From Psychrobacter sp. M13 (GTDB taxonomy: Bacteria; Pseudomonadota; Gammaproteobacteria; Pseudomonadales; Moraxellaceae): 64,000 bases of DNA. Each line of letters opens with the position of its first letter. The first letter of the stretch is position 1. The position numbers were made by a program, and so were the translations under genes. The stretch is from contig NZ_CP132194.1 in assembly GCF_030718935.1 (NCBI RefSeq), forward strand, positions 372,001-436,000, in the 5' to 3' direction. Below the pieces are notes generated by a model. It saw nothing but the letters and a program-made list of their open reading frames with translations, had not been told where the DNA came from and made no database searches. Positions 44,874 to 54,394 of the stretch are shown piece by piece.

Positions 44874-45974
44874 TCAATAACAAGTGGGGTCACGTTGCTC
44901 ATCGTTATTATCTAAAAGCTTTGAATCGGCTGATTCGTTTTTACCGCTACTTTTACTAAAAAAAGCTTCAGTGACTGCAAGCTTTGCTTGATGCCAATGC
45001 TCAAACTGCAAGCAAGTATCGTCAAGACTACCTTGCCATACAGGTATTCTCCCACACATGGTTTTGATACGTCTTTGATTGGGATAGGGTAGCTCTTGGG
45101 CGGCCTCAGCAGCTTCGTGAGCAGAAACTCTATCATTACAGACCAATGCAATATCACAGCCTGCTTCAATAGCCGCTTGTACACGAGCGCTAATATCGCC
45201 AGCTGCCTGAGCGCCTTGCATAGATAGGTCATCAGAGAAAATCACCCCATCAAACTTTAGCTGATCACGCAAAATATCTTGTAGCCAAATTTTAGAGAAT
45301 CCAGCAGACTTATCATCGACTTGTGAGAAAATAACATGAGCTGGCATAACGGCATCAAGCCAAGGTAGTGTCTGCACAAAGGGCTGAATATCAGTCGCCA
45401 TAATGTCATGTAGGCTACGCTCATCGATAGCCTCTGCCACATGCGAATCAGGGGCAATAGCGCCATGACCTGGGAAATGCTTACCTGTCGTTGCCATGCC
45501 TGCATCCTTTATGCCGCGCATCAACTGTGTGGCCAAAGCTATTATAACTTGCGGATCTTGATGAAAGCTGCGATCACCGATCACTTGACTGATACCATCG
45601 CGATCAAGCACAGGTGCAAAACTGATATCGATGCCTACGGCTAGTACTTCAGCCGCCATTAAGTAGCCACAGTCATATGCCAAGCTTAGCGCATCACTCG
45701 GCTGTTGATCGAAGAGTTTACCCAACTGTCCCATAGCAGGTAGTTTACTAAACCCCTCACGTAGGCGAGCAACCCGACCACCTTCTTGATCAATGCCTAT
45801 CAAGATATCGGGATTATGGTAACGTATATCATCACAAAGATAACGTACTTGCTTAGCATTGTCGATATTACGTGCAAACAAAATAACGCCACCGACCTGA
45901 GCTTGTTTGATAAGACTAACATCTTCAGCTGTCAAACCTGTGCTATCGATATCTATCATTAATATGCCGTACAT
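44874..45974 (-). CDS. nagZ: Beta-N-acetylhexosaminidase NagZ
   Basis: NagZ removes N-acetylglucosamine from cell-wall fragments in the cytoplasm during peptidoglycan recycling, and so influences beta-lactamase induction in some bacteria. The 366-residue GH3 enzyme has GIDQEGGRVARLR, SFAPVLD, GDRSFHQDP, TGKHFPGHGAIAPDSHVA with the catalytic His/Asp loop, and the nucleophile Asp in FSDDLSMQGA. It is about 25 residues longer than the E. coli enzyme, through a Ser/Asp-rich tail. The ribosome site AAGGA is good. Confidence 0.97.
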   Translation of the reverse strand: MYGILMIDIDSTGLTAEDVSLIKQAQVGGVILFARNIDNAKQVRYLCDDIRYHNPDILIGIDQEGGRVARLREGFSKLPAMGQLGKLFDQQPSDALSLAYDCGYLMAAEVLAVGIDISFAPVLDRDGISQVIGDRSFHQDPQVIIALATQLMRGIKDAGMATTGKHFPGHGAIAPDSHVAEAIDERSLHDIMATDIQPFVQTLPWLDAVMPAHVIFSQVDDKSAGFSKIWLQDILRDQLKFDGVIFSDDLSMQGAQAAGDISARVQAAIEAGCDIALVCNDRVSAHEAAEAAQELPYPNQRRIKTMCGRIPVWQGSLDDTCLQFEHWHQAKLAVTEAFFSKSSGKNESADSKLLDNNDEQRDPTCY

Positions 45975-46413
45975 GGCTTTGTCCTTAAAGTGCTAAGCAC
46001 CATTTCATTTGGTTTATAAGGGTTTAAAATAATAACAAAAAGTTTGGTGTATAAAGGGATTGCGTGTAAGATTGATTATACATTTTGAGACAATTTCAAA
46101 TTAAAACACATGCTAACATCACCTTTAACTGAGCCATATTGAATAAAGTTTCTCCAAATTAAATGCTTGATTATCGTACACAGCTTTTTAATTTAGCGGT
46201 CTAATTTAATAGTCTAAAGGTTTTGTATAATCAATAAAAGAGACCTTAAGGTAATCATAAATAACCCTATAGTAATCATAAATAAACGGTTGTGATTAGT
46301 GTATGCTTATCTCATCGAAATATTAGAATATGTTTTTGTTTTATAAAGTTTTATAAAAATAGATCCATTTATTTTCAACTCAATACCTCATTTGAAATAA
46401 CTAGGTAGATATA
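45975..46413. other. Divergent nagZ/prc spacer
   Basis: 439 AT-rich bp with a direct repeat at 46251-46285. It must contain both promoters; I could not choose among several AT-rich -10-like candidates. Confidence 0.55.
46251..46285. repeat. Direct repeat with 21-bp period
   Basis: GTAATCATAAATAA occurs at 46251-46264 and 46272-46285, about 130 bp upstream of prc. Confidence 0.65.
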
Positions 46414-48624
46414 ATGAAGAAACAACCCGCACAATGGTTACTTAGCGCTGCATCTGTTGGTATCGCAGGTCTAATATTGACGCAAAGCTATGGTACTGCA
46501 TTAGCAGAGACTAACACTGAAGGTTTTGTGCCAACACCTGAGCAAAAGATTACCACTCGTCAGGTTGCCGCCTTGCTGGATCGCAGTCATTATCTCAATC
46601 AGCCCTTAGATACTAAAATGGGTAATGAGATACTAGCTATGTATATCGATAGCTTAGATCCTAACCATACGCTATTTCTGCAATCTGATGTTGATGAGTT
46701 TACCCAAAAGTACGGCGGTGATTTTGGCAATCGTCTCAAGCGCGGTGACTTATCAGCAGGCGTTGATGTGTTTGAGCGCTATCGTAAACGCTCAAATGAG
46801 TATTTTGAGATGGCTACCAAAATGCTTAAAACTAAAATAGATCTGACCAGCAAAGAGACCATAGTGTTAGATCGTGAAAAATTAGCGCATTTTAAGACTA
46901 AAAAAGAGCAACGCGATTATTGGGCGCGCCAGCTAAAGTTTCAGCTGATGAGCATTACTTTGGGTCAAGAGGATGAGAAAAGTAAAGAAAAAATATTCTT
47001 AGACAATCCAGATATCACGCGTGGACAAGACTTGATACGCGATGATCAGCGTACACCAAGTGAGATTTTACTCAATCGTTTCTCGCGTCAACAGGGTCAG
47101 ATGAAGCGTCTTAAAGACGATGAGATTATGGAAACAGTACTAAATACTGCAATGCTGACCTATGATCCGCACAGTAATTATTACGCGCCTATCCAAGCCA
47201 ATGAGTTGCAGATTCAGTCGAGTTTACAGTTAGAGGGTATTGGGGTCTCTATCCGTCCTGATCGTAAAAACCCTGACTATACACGCATTGTCACCTTAGT
47301 TGATGGCGGCCCTGCTGCTAAAGGCGGTCAGATTAAGCCTAATGATCTAATCGTCGGTGTGGCCCAAGACGGCAAGACTATGACCGATGTAGTAGGGTGG
47401 TCAACGCGTGAGATTGTGGCGCTGATCCGTGGCAAACGTGGTACTACGGTAGTGCTTAAGGTGCGTCAGCCTAATACCCCTGAAGCGGGTGCCCGTACCG
47501 TCTCTATCGTCCGTGATGTGATTCAGCAAGAAGAGTCGGGCGTGACGCAGCGAGTGATCGAGGTGCAGCGTCCTAATATTGACGCCACGCCTAAACGTAT
47601 TGGCGTACTTGAGATACCTAGCTTTTATTTAAACTATCGTGCGCGCCGTAATGGTGAAGACTATCGCAGCGTCAGTATAGATACTGAAAATGCGATCAAA
47701 GCGCTTAATAAACAAAATATAGACGGCTTAGTGGTTGATCTGCGTAATGATCCAGGTGGCTCATTAGATGAAGTCGCAAAAATGTTAGGGCTGTTTATAA
47801 AGCAAGGACCTCTAGTACAGATCCGTGACAACCGCGGTAATATTCAGGTCTATCGTGATGATGACGGTGGCAAGCAGTTGTATGATGGCAAGATGGTCGT
47901 CTTAACCAATCTAGCTTCGGCCTCTGCTAGTGAGATATTTGCAGCGGCGATTCAGGATTATGGTCGTGGACTAGTCGTCGGTAGCACTACGACGGGCAAA
48001 GGATCTGCGCAGATTCAATTAGATAGTTTAGCTTTGGGTTCAGCGACGCTAACTCAGCGCAAATTCTATCGAGTCACTGGTGGTAGTACCCAAAACAAAG
48101 GTGTAGTACCTGATGTTGAGCTGGTAAATATCTACGATGACGCCACTTTTGGTGAGCGTGCGCAGAAAAAAGCACTGCCTTGGGATACTATTAAGACCGC
48201 CCCTTTCAAACCTGAAGGAAAGTTTAGCGCCAGTACTCTAGCGACGCTGAATCAGCAGTCGAAGATCCGTCAGCAACAAGACCCACAATTCGTCTATTTA
48301 TCGACGCTGAATGATATACGAGATATGGACGACGAGAAGAAGCCAGTAGATCTAGATATCAATAAGCGCCGTGCCAAAATGCAGCTTATCGAAGATCGTA
48401 CGCTAGCGGCTGAAAACAAGCGACTTAAAGCGACAGGTGAGCGTCCTTATGCTAATTGGAGTACTTATCAAGCCGCAATGGACTCTAAGTTTGAAGAGCG
48501 TAGTCAAATGAAAGAAAGTGAGCGTCCCCAGCTGCCTGAAAACGAGACCTATATAACAGAAGCTGCTTATTTGATGCTAAGTGCTGATCCAATAGTTTCC
48601 ATTAGCCCTGAAGAAAAGCTGTAA
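46414..48624 (+). CDS. prc: Carboxy-terminal processing (tail-specific) protease Prc
   Basis: Prc is a periplasmic serine protease that trims protein C-termini and controls wall enzymes. The 736-residue protein starts with a signal peptide (about residues 1-31, ending ALA). A helical N-terminal domain, a PDZ domain (about 275-360, with LEGIGVSIRPD and IVTLVDGGPAAKGGQIKPNDLIVGV) and the S41 core follow. The catalytic dyad is Ser504 in SASASEIFAAA and Lys529 in TTGKGSAQ, with the 25-residue spacing of the family. A C-terminal DUF3340 region completes it. The gene appears monocistronic. Confidence 0.96.
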   Translation: MKKQPAQWLLSAASVGIAGLILTQSYGTALAETNTEGFVPTPEQKITTRQVAALLDRSHYLNQPLDTKMGNEILAMYIDSLDPNHTLFLQSDVDEFTQKYGGDFGNRLKRGDLSAGVDVFERYRKRSNEYFEMATKMLKTKIDLTSKETIVLDREKLAHFKTKKEQRDYWARQLKFQLMSITLGQEDEKSKEKIFLDNPDITRGQDLIRDDQRTPSEILLNRFSRQQGQMKRLKDDEIMETVLNTAMLTYDPHSNYYAPIQANELQIQSSLQLEGIGVSIRPDRKNPDYTRIVTLVDGGPAAKGGQIKPNDLIVGVAQDGKTMTDVVGWSTREIVALIRGKRGTTVVLKVRQPNTPEAGARTVSIVRDVIQQEESGVTQRVIEVQRPNIDATPKRIGVLEIPSFYLNYRARRNGEDYRSVSIDTENAIKALNKQNIDGLVVDLRNDPGGSLDEVAKMLGLFIKQGPLVQIRDNRGNIQVYRDDDGGKQLYDGKMVVLTNLASASASEIFAAAIQDYGRGLVVGSTTTGKGSAQIQLDSLALGSATLTQRKFYRVTGGSTQNKGVVPDVELVNIYDDATFGERAQKKALPWDTIKTAPFKPEGKFSASTLATLNQQSKIRQQQDPQFVYLSTLNDIRDMDDEKKPVDLDINKRRAKMQLIEDRTLAAENKRLKATGERPYANWSTYQAAMDSKFEERSQMKESERPQLPENETYITEAAYLMLSADPIVSISPEEKL

Positions 48625-48642
48625 TAGTAGTTTCAGTCTAAC

Positions 48643-48684
48643 AGCGTCGTGGCTTGTAAGTATATGCTTACAAGTAACGACGCT
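48643..48684 (+). terminator. Two-tier hairpin after prc
   Basis: AGCGTCGT-GG-CTTGTAAG, a 6-nt loop, then CTTACAAG-TA-ACGACGCT: two perfect 8-bp stems stacked across a small internal loop, 18 bp after the prc stop. A T run is missing, so it may protect the mRNA end more than terminate. Confidence 0.5.
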
Positions 48685-48977
48685 ATAGCGTCTTACGTTG
48701 ATCTATAAAATTTGCGATCATTACCTCGCAGCACAATTTAGTGATAATATTTATCTATACTGTTTTGAATACTATTTTAAATACTAGGGATTGGTATTTA
48801 GGATTGATATTTACAAGCAGCTAATAAATTGATCTAGGGATGGATAGCTGGTTGTAAGTGATAAAGTTAATAGCTTAATCATGATTTTGTATCTCGGGAT
48901 TAGATGCAAAACAGTATTAATAGTGACATAGGCAAGGATGTCGAAGGTGCTATTAGCTGATGTAAGACTGTGATAAG

Positions 48978-49008
48978 AACCGTATAGCGCTCGTCGTTAT
49001 GCGGTTTT
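48978..49008 (+). terminator. Terminator-like hairpin in the prc-slyD spacer
   Basis: AACCGTATA and TATGCGGTT pair (one G-U) around an 11-nt loop, followed by a T-rich tail. It lies 353 bp after prc, which is far for a simple prc terminator. Confidence 0.45.
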
Positions 49009-49104
49009 ATTACGTTTAGAGAGCAAGAAATTACTAAAATTTATCCTAATTATTGATCACAACTACTAATCGTAACTTTAAAAGTCATCAATTGACTCAG
49101 ACAC

Positions 49105-49144
49105 AAAAAAGCCAGTAGCATGACTATGCACACTACTGGCTTTT
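49105..49144. terminator. Terminator after slyD
   Basis: AAAAGCCAGTAG and its complement form a perfect 12-bp stem around a 14-nt loop; the reverse strand continues in T. It serves slyD and possibly the opposite strand. Confidence 0.85.
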
Positions 49145-49220
49145 ATGCTTTAGACGACATATTAATCTTTATACCACTATCAAAATGTCATCTAGATACT
49201 TTATCGATAATGATAAAGAA

Positions 49221-49706
49221 TTAGTGCTCAACACCACCAGCACCATGGACATGGCCATGGTTCAATTCGTCTTCGGTAGCAGCACGTACTTCTTGGATTT
49301 CTACATCAAAAGTCAAACGCTTACCTGCTAATGGGTGGTTAGCATCTACAGTAACTTCTTCGTCATTAACATCAGTGACTGTCACTAGCATGACTTGACC
49401 GCCCGCTTCAGACTGAAACTGCATACCAGGCTGAATGTCTTCAACACCTTGGAAGTTATCACGAGGTACCTTTTGTACGGCTTGCTCTTGGTATTCGCCG
49501 TAGCCATCTACAGGCTCAACAACGGCATTAACGCTTTCGCCAGCAGACTTGCCTTCTAGCTGTTTCTCAAGACCTGGAATAATGTTGCTATGGCCATGCA
49601 AGTAAGCTAAAGGTTGACCTTCTGGTGACTGGTCAAGAACATTCCCTTCATCGTCTTTTAGAGTGTAGTTAAATTTGACAGAGGTATCTTTTGCAATAGT
49701 AGTCAT
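49221..49706 (-). CDS. slyD: FKBP-type peptidyl-prolyl isomerase, SlyD-like
   Basis: A 161-residue cytoplasmic prolyl isomerase and chaperone. The FKBP half opens VKFNYTLKDDEGNVLDQS and the inserted chaperone flap lies at about 75-125. The motifs YLHGHSNIIPGLEKQLEGKSAGE, VDGYGEYQEQAVQKVPRD and DANHPLAGKRLTFDVEIQEV are those of SlyD. The C-terminal tail is short, with HGHVHGAGGVEH, a small His-rich stretch compared with the long metal-binding tail in E. coli. The ribosome site AGGA is present. It is ended by a terminator at 49105-49144. Confidence 0.94.
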   Translation of the reverse strand: MTTIAKDTSVKFNYTLKDDEGNVLDQSPEGQPLAYLHGHSNIIPGLEKQLEGKSAGESVNAVVEPVDGYGEYQEQAVQKVPRDNFQGVEDIQPGMQFQSEAGGQVMLVTVTDVNDEEVTVDANHPLAGKRLTFDVEIQEVRAATEDELNHGHVHGAGGVEH

Positions 49707-50015
49707 AAATTATCCTAAATAGATTATAAAGATTAAATTCGGTTGTAATAAACCTAAAAAAGCCAATCAATGCGCTAAACAGCCATATTATCAGTCAATG
49801 ACTTATAGTTTATTAGAGTAACTGAAACAGTTAGCCTCTTTAATTGAGATGGTTATAATAACTTTCAAGGCAAATACCTCAAAAAAAGCCAATTATTAAG
49901 ATATTGACAACTTTTGAGTGAATGTTTCTTACAATTGTAGTCACTGACGGTTTTATCGTTGCGTTTTTGACTAATCACTTCTAACATAACACTAAATACT
50001 CGCCAAGTTCCTACT
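49707..50015. other. Divergent slyD/M61-peptidase spacer
   Basis: 309 AT-rich bp. TTGACA at 49904-49909 and TACAAT at 49930-49935 face the M61 gene, but with a 20-bp gap that is longer than ideal. No other signal was recognised. Confidence 0.5.
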
Positions 50016-51929
50016 ATGACTAAAACTATCCAAGATAACGATGATTTATCACAGACAGCTAGTGTAGCTGCTATAAGCTATTGCCTTAACTTTGCACGCT
50101 TTAATGAGCATCTGATCGATGTTACCTTAACTTTTACAGCCTCTGTTGATTCTCCGCGGCTGTGGTTACCAGTCTGGATTCCAGGAAGCTATTTGCTGCG
50201 TGAGTTTGCTCGAAATATCACGGCGCTGCATTATAAAGGGAGTGATGAGTCATCAAAGGTAGGGCGCGCGCAAAAGGTAGATAAGCATACTTGGGCGCTG
50301 CCAGCAGTCAAAGCAGGGCAGATTGTGAGCGTAGATTATGAAGTCTATTGCTATGATCTGTCAGTACGGACTGCTTATGTCGATCAGCAGCGTCTATACG
50401 GCAACTTTACCTCACTGGCCTTAGCAGTTGAGGGGCAAGAGCAACTGCCTGTACAAGTTAGCCTACTGGTGCCAGCCGCGTTTTTGAGTGACAAATGTGA
50501 AAATAATGTGGTATTGGCTTGTGGGCTTGATGCGACCTATCTAAAGAGCCTCAATCAAGAAGATGATAATAAAAACAGCAGCACTCAGCATGGCTATGGT
50601 CTGCAGGCCGATAGCTATCATCAGCTGATTGATTATCCGTTTGAAATAGCCGAGCAGCAGTTTTTCGATTTTATTATTCAAGATAGCGATAATCAAACGC
50701 TAAGCCATCGCTTTTATTTATCAGGCAAGCATAGCGCCAACATGGGCCGCTTACAGCAAGATATTACCCAAATCTGTCAAACTTATTTGAACTGGTTGGG
50801 GGATGCACCCTTTAGTAATTATACCTTTATGACCTTTGCTAGCGGTCAAGATTACGGTGGCCTTGAGCATATTAATTCAACCAGCCTTATCACTCCGCGA
50901 CGGGATTTACCGTCTATCGATGAGCCTGAGTTGCCCAGCACTGACTACAAGCGCTTTTTGGGGTTATGCAGTCATGAGTATTTTCATGCATGGTGGGTTA
51001 AGACCGTCAGTCCCGATGTGATGATCGATGTGGATTTGCGCCGAGAAGCCTATACGCCACTACTTTGGGTATTTGAAGGCTTTACCTCTTATATTGACGA
51101 CTTTATGTTGCAAGCATCTGGTGTCATCGATCAAGATGGCTATTTGACCTTATTGGCTGAACAAATAAGCCGTTATTATCAGACGCACGGGCGTAGCCAG
51201 CAGAGCGTGGCTGAGTCCAGCTTTGATGCTTGGATTAAGCTGTATCGTAGTGATGAAAATACAGGCAATGCGGGCATTAGCTATTACAATAAAGGTGCAT
51301 TAGTAGCCTTATGCTTAGATTTAACTCTATTTGAGAAAAGTGCTGGTAAGCATCGACTATTCGATGTCGTCAGATCCTTTTATAGTCAAGCTAAACAAAG
51401 CGGTACTCAGCGTATTGGTATTAGTAGTGCTGATATGGGTGAAGTTATCAGTCAGTTTATGCCAAGAGCAGATTGGGAAGATTTTGAGCAGCGCTATGTT
51501 AATGGGGTAGAGGAGCTGCCTATTGAGGCATTACTAAATGCTCACGGCACGATTATTTATAAGGATGCTAAAGATAATGCTGATAAAAAAGTGCCTTGGG
51601 GCATGCGCTGTACAGAGACGCCAGCAGGTCTGAAGGTCAATCGGGTACAACGTGGTAGTATCGCCGCCAGAGCTGGTATCTCAGCGCACGATATCATCAT
51701 CGCTATTGATAGGATCAAGGCGGATAATAAGCATTTAGCGACTTTAAGCCCATTATTACAAGATACCACTTGTCACTTGTTTCGCCGTGATGAGCTGATG
51801 ACTATTACTATAAAAGCTGAGCCTACTGCGCAAGCTGAGGTAGATATTACCGATGCGTATAAAGTCAATCTAAGACGCAAGGAATCAGAGTTTGAGCAAT
51901 GGCTAAACCCTGATTTTATCGAATCTTAA
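50016..51929 (+). CDS. M61 family metallopeptidase with PDZ domain
   Basis: A 637-residue zinc aminopeptidase of the M61 (glycyl aminopeptidase) group. The N-terminal beta domain contains LWLPVWIPGSYLLREFARNI. The catalytic domain has HEYFHAWWVK near residues 320-328, with the HExxH zinc motif, and the third ligand Glu in WVFEGFTSYIDD about 34 residues later. GGLEHINSTSL earlier is also typical of M61. A C-terminal PDZ domain (about 540-610) contains VQRGSIAARAGISAHDIIIAIDRI. No signal peptide is seen. The native substrate is unknown. Confidence 0.94.
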   Translation: MTKTIQDNDDLSQTASVAAISYCLNFARFNEHLIDVTLTFTASVDSPRLWLPVWIPGSYLLREFARNITALHYKGSDESSKVGRAQKVDKHTWALPAVKAGQIVSVDYEVYCYDLSVRTAYVDQQRLYGNFTSLALAVEGQEQLPVQVSLLVPAAFLSDKCENNVVLACGLDATYLKSLNQEDDNKNSSTQHGYGLQADSYHQLIDYPFEIAEQQFFDFIIQDSDNQTLSHRFYLSGKHSANMGRLQQDITQICQTYLNWLGDAPFSNYTFMTFASGQDYGGLEHINSTSLITPRRDLPSIDEPELPSTDYKRFLGLCSHEYFHAWWVKTVSPDVMIDVDLRREAYTPLLWVFEGFTSYIDDFMLQASGVIDQDGYLTLLAEQISRYYQTHGRSQQSVAESSFDAWIKLYRSDENTGNAGISYYNKGALVALCLDLTLFEKSAGKHRLFDVVRSFYSQAKQSGTQRIGISSADMGEVISQFMPRADWEDFEQRYVNGVEELPIEALLNAHGTIIYKDAKDNADKKVPWGMRCTETPAGLKVNRVQRGSIAARAGISAHDIIIAIDRIKADNKHLATLSPLLQDTTCHLFRRDELMTITIKAEPTAQAEVDITDAYKVNLRRKESEFEQWLNPDFIES

Positions 51930-51968
51930 TAACTCTTAATAAGATAGGGTTTTTGACAATATAAATAA

Positions 51969-52004
51969 AAACCGCCAAGCTTTTATTTAGAAGCTTGGCG
52001 GTTT
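51969..52004. terminator. Bidirectional terminator after the M61 gene
   Basis: A perfect 14-bp stem (AAACCGCCAAGCTT and its complement) with an 8-nt loop lies between convergent genes. Confidence 0.9.
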
Positions 52005-52034
52005 CTTTAAGCCATGTTAAGTCATCAGTTGCGC

Positions 52035-52412
52035 CTAGCCAAAACGCTGATGTAAATAGGCGTTGATATCGTCTGATTCATACATCCATTGGACGTCGTT
52101 ATTTTCTGTAGTGTTATCTTCAATACGCAAGCAAGGTACTTTGACACGTCCACCATTTTCAGCAAGCTCACTACGAAACTGCTCATTATTTTTGGCGTCA
52201 CGCAACTCAATAGGCAAGTTTAGCTTATGAATTTGACGGCGTACTTTGACGCAAAAAGGGCAAGATTGAAATTGATATAAAGCCAAATCTTCACAAGCTT
52301 CGTCTACGCGGGCTTGCTCCTCGGCAGTGCGTGTCACAGCTTTGCCCTGAGTCATGACACTGCCGCCTGCTATGAGTCGTCCTAGCCCTTCGCGCATAAA
52401 TTTTACTAGCAT
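52035..52412 (-). CDS. Glutaredoxin-like/GST N-terminal domain protein
   Basis: A 125-residue protein with a thioredoxin fold of the glutaredoxin/GST-N type. The redox motif CPFC lies in LALYQFQSCPFCVKVRR (about residues 52-55), with VKVPCLRI as the cis-Pro region and SDDINAYLHQRF at the end. An N-terminal hydrophobic/basic stretch of about 20 residues is not a clear signal. It probably reduces or glutathionylates small protein targets. The ribosome site AGAGG is good. It follows the DUF305 lipoprotein gene by 67 bp on the same strand. Confidence 0.9.
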   Translation of the reverse strand: MLVKFMREGLGRLIAGGSVMTQGKAVTRTAEEQARVDEACEDLALYQFQSCPFCVKVRRQIHKLNLPIELRDAKNNEQFRSELAENGGRVKVPCLRIEDNTTENNDVQWMYESDDINAYLHQRFG

Positions 52413-52479
52413 TTTTGCCTCTATAAATTTTGTTGTGTGGGTGTTGGGTGAGTGCTTTAAACACTCAAAGAATAAGATG

Positions 52480-53313
52480 TTAATTAGTTTCTATTGCTTC
52501 TTTGGTTAAATTGTCATCAGCATCGTCTGCGATATCGTCGTCAGTAATATTATCACTATCTAAAGAAGTGCTATTTGCCGCCAGCCAGTTCTGCAAGTCT
52601 ACAATGATAGGCTGTTGAGCATTGATAATCTGTCGTGCCAGCACTAACATCTCCTCATTAGTACCATATTTAAGCTCAATTTTTGCCATCTTACCAGCGC
52701 TGATATAGTGCGCGAGCATAGTACGAGCAAAAGCTACATCCGCTACTGGATCAGCAATACTTAATGACATCTCATCTAGCATAATCTGCGTAGTATCGGT
52801 ATATTCTTGTTGTACAAAAGGAGTCTCAAGCTTAGCTCTAGCGCTATCAAGATGGCTGGCAAGCCACTTATTAATAATGTTAATCTCGCCCTGTTGTGAG
52901 TTAATGACCTGCTGAGCCAATTGACGCATGACAGGATCACTGCCGTACTTAAGTTGTAGACTAGCCATATCCAAAGCGCCACGACTGTGCCCGAGCATAC
53001 TCTTGGCAAATGTCGTATCAGGATCATTATAGCCCATACCGATCAGCATCTCATCATGCATTCGAGTTATCGACTTATCATAGTCCGCCTGCATCGCCGT
53101 CATTGGTGCTATATCAGCGATCATATCATTAGCTGAGAGATTATTATCGACATAGCCCTCGTCATCCGTGCCTGCTTCAGGGGTAGTAGAGTTATTTATC
53201 ACATCATCAGCTGGTGCAGGCTGAGTGGGCTCTACAGAGTCAGCCTTGGGCTGACAGGCGCTGAGCATAAGCGTCATGCAAGTAGCAATAGCGAGATGAT
53301 AAACAGGAGTCAT
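52480..53313 (-). CDS. DUF305 lipoprotein with two repeats
   Basis: A 277-residue lipoprotein (lipobox LSAC, Cys20) with two tandem DUF305 halves: RMHDEMLIGMGYNDPDTTFAKSML then GALDMASLQLKYG, and the second copy with FARTML then AGKMAKIELKYG. DUF305 proteins are ferritin-like helical and often connected with copper. In the classic form the first helix carries MIxHHQGA; here the repeats read MLGHSRGA and MLAHYISA, so the paired His is lost in both. Metal binding is therefore uncertain. The ends of the protein are acidic and low-complexity. The ribosome site AAGGG is good. Confidence 0.88.
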   Translation of the reverse strand: MTPVYHLAIATCMTLMLSACQPKADSVEPTQPAPADDVINNSTTPEAGTDDEGYVDNNLSANDMIADIAPMTAMQADYDKSITRMHDEMLIGMGYNDPDTTFAKSMLGHSRGALDMASLQLKYGSDPVMRQLAQQVINSQQGEINIINKWLASHLDSARAKLETPFVQQEYTDTTQIMLDEMSLSIADPVADVAFARTMLAHYISAGKMAKIELKYGTNEEMLVLARQIINAQQPIIVDLQNWLAANSTSLDSDNITDDDIADDADDNLTKEAIETN

Positions 53314-53526
53314 AAAATACCCTTAACTGGATGGTTGTATGGCAAGGCAGGCGACTAAGGTATAAAAGCACATAAAGCTATGAATATTAACAGATAAGTC
53401 TTACTAGTTTAAGACGTAGCGTTATAAATATGCTAATTACTTAAAGTCCGTAGGCGATAATAGACTGCTACTTTATGTTTTTAGCTAGGTCTTATGGTTA
53501 TGTCGGTAATGGATAACTAATACTGG

Positions 53527-53554
53527 CTAATATTTAACGTCTAATATTTAATAC
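53527..53554. repeat. 14-bp tandem duplication over the rluE stop
   Basis: CTAATATTTAACGT and CTAATATTTAATAC lie head to tail. The second unit contains the rluE stop codon, so the duplication includes the end of the gene. Confidence 0.7.
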
Positions 53555-54167
53555 CTAACTGTCGATAGTGTGCTTTGTTTAAGACCAAAGTTATAGAGTC
53601 TCCGACGGCTAAACTCCCTAGCTCAAATCCTGCTACAGACCAGCGAATCAAACGCAAACAGGGCAGACCAACGTGCGCAGTCATTCGCCGAACTTGACGG
53701 TTTTTACCTTCATAAATCGTTAGCATCAGCCACGACGTTGGAATGTTTTTGCGCTCGCGAATAGGCGGGTCACGTGGCCATAGCTCGATTGGCAGCTCAG
53801 ACTCATCAACGATGACAGCGGTAGCAGGTAGGGTTTTGCCGTCTTTTAGTATAACGCCACGGCTTAACTCGGCCAATTGGATAGCTGTCGCTATTCCTTC
53901 AACTTGTACTAGATAAGTTTTGCCTTGCTTATGAGTAGTATGATCAAATTTTTCAGTCTTTGGCGGTTGAGTAATGGCTTTATTCACGCGTCCATCGTTG
54001 GTTAATATTAATAATCCCTCTGAGGTCGCATCCAGCCTACCTGCTATGCGCAGTGACTTATCGCTAAAGTACTCTGATAACGTCGTATGCTTATTATTGC
54101 TATCCTCTCGAAACTGACTTTGCACGCCAAAAGGTTTGTTAAATAGCACAAGATTTGAGATCGACAT
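53541..54167 (-). CDS. rluE: Pseudouridine synthase RluE (RsuA family)
   Basis: RluE makes pseudouridine 2457 of 23S rRNA in E. coli. The 208-residue protein lacks the S4 domain, which is typical of RluE, and opens VLFNKPFGVQSQF. The catalytic motif is GRLDATSEGLLILTNDGR, with the Asp after GRL. YLVQVEG, the VILKDGKT region and EGKNRQVRRMTAHVGLP complete the RsuA-type core. I chose the ATG at 54167, with AGGA about 12 bp upstream; two earlier in-frame starts would add up to 29 residues not seen in the family. It is upstream of the DUF305 gene on the same strand. Confidence 0.92.
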   Translation of the reverse strand: MSISNLVLFNKPFGVQSQFREDSNNKHTTLSEYFSDKSLRIAGRLDATSEGLLILTNDGRVNKAITQPPKTEKFDHTTHKQGKTYLVQVEGIATAIQLAELSRGVILKDGKTLPATAVIVDESELPIELWPRDPPIRERKNIPTSWLMLTIYEGKNRQVRRMTAHVGLPCLRLIRWSVAGFELGSLAVGDSITLVLNKAHYRQLGIKY

Positions 54168-54284
54168 AAAGCAAAGATTCCTAGGGTGTTTCCTCATTTT
54201 GAAAATAGAGATAAAAATGAGATAGTTTTGTGTCAGGTACAGTAAATACAACAAACCTTAGTCATGTTAACAAGGTTTTGCATA

Positions 54285-54320
54285 AAAAACACCTTAACAG
54301 TCTGAGACCATTAAGGTGTT
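54285..54320 (-). terminator. Terminator of isocitrate dehydrogenase gene 1
   Basis: On the reverse strand AACACCTTAA and TTAAGGTGTT pair around a 13-nt loop and are followed by T residues, 75 bp after the stop. Confidence 0.85.
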
Positions 54321-54394
54321 TGCAATACTAGCCAAACCCGCTCAAATATTAAATCATTCAAGCGTGTTTTGGTTCAGGTTATAAAGAAGCTGAG

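Larger units (their letters stand above)
48625..49220. other. Spacer between prc and slyD with several hairpins
   Basis: 596 bp between convergent genes, unusually long. It holds a two-tier hairpin at 48643-48684, an overlapping GACGCTATAGCGTC palindrome (48679-48692), a terminator-like hairpin at 48978-49008, and the slyD terminator at 49105-49144. No open frame with a ribosome site was seen. A short untranslated RNA is possible but unsupported. Confidence 0.6.
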
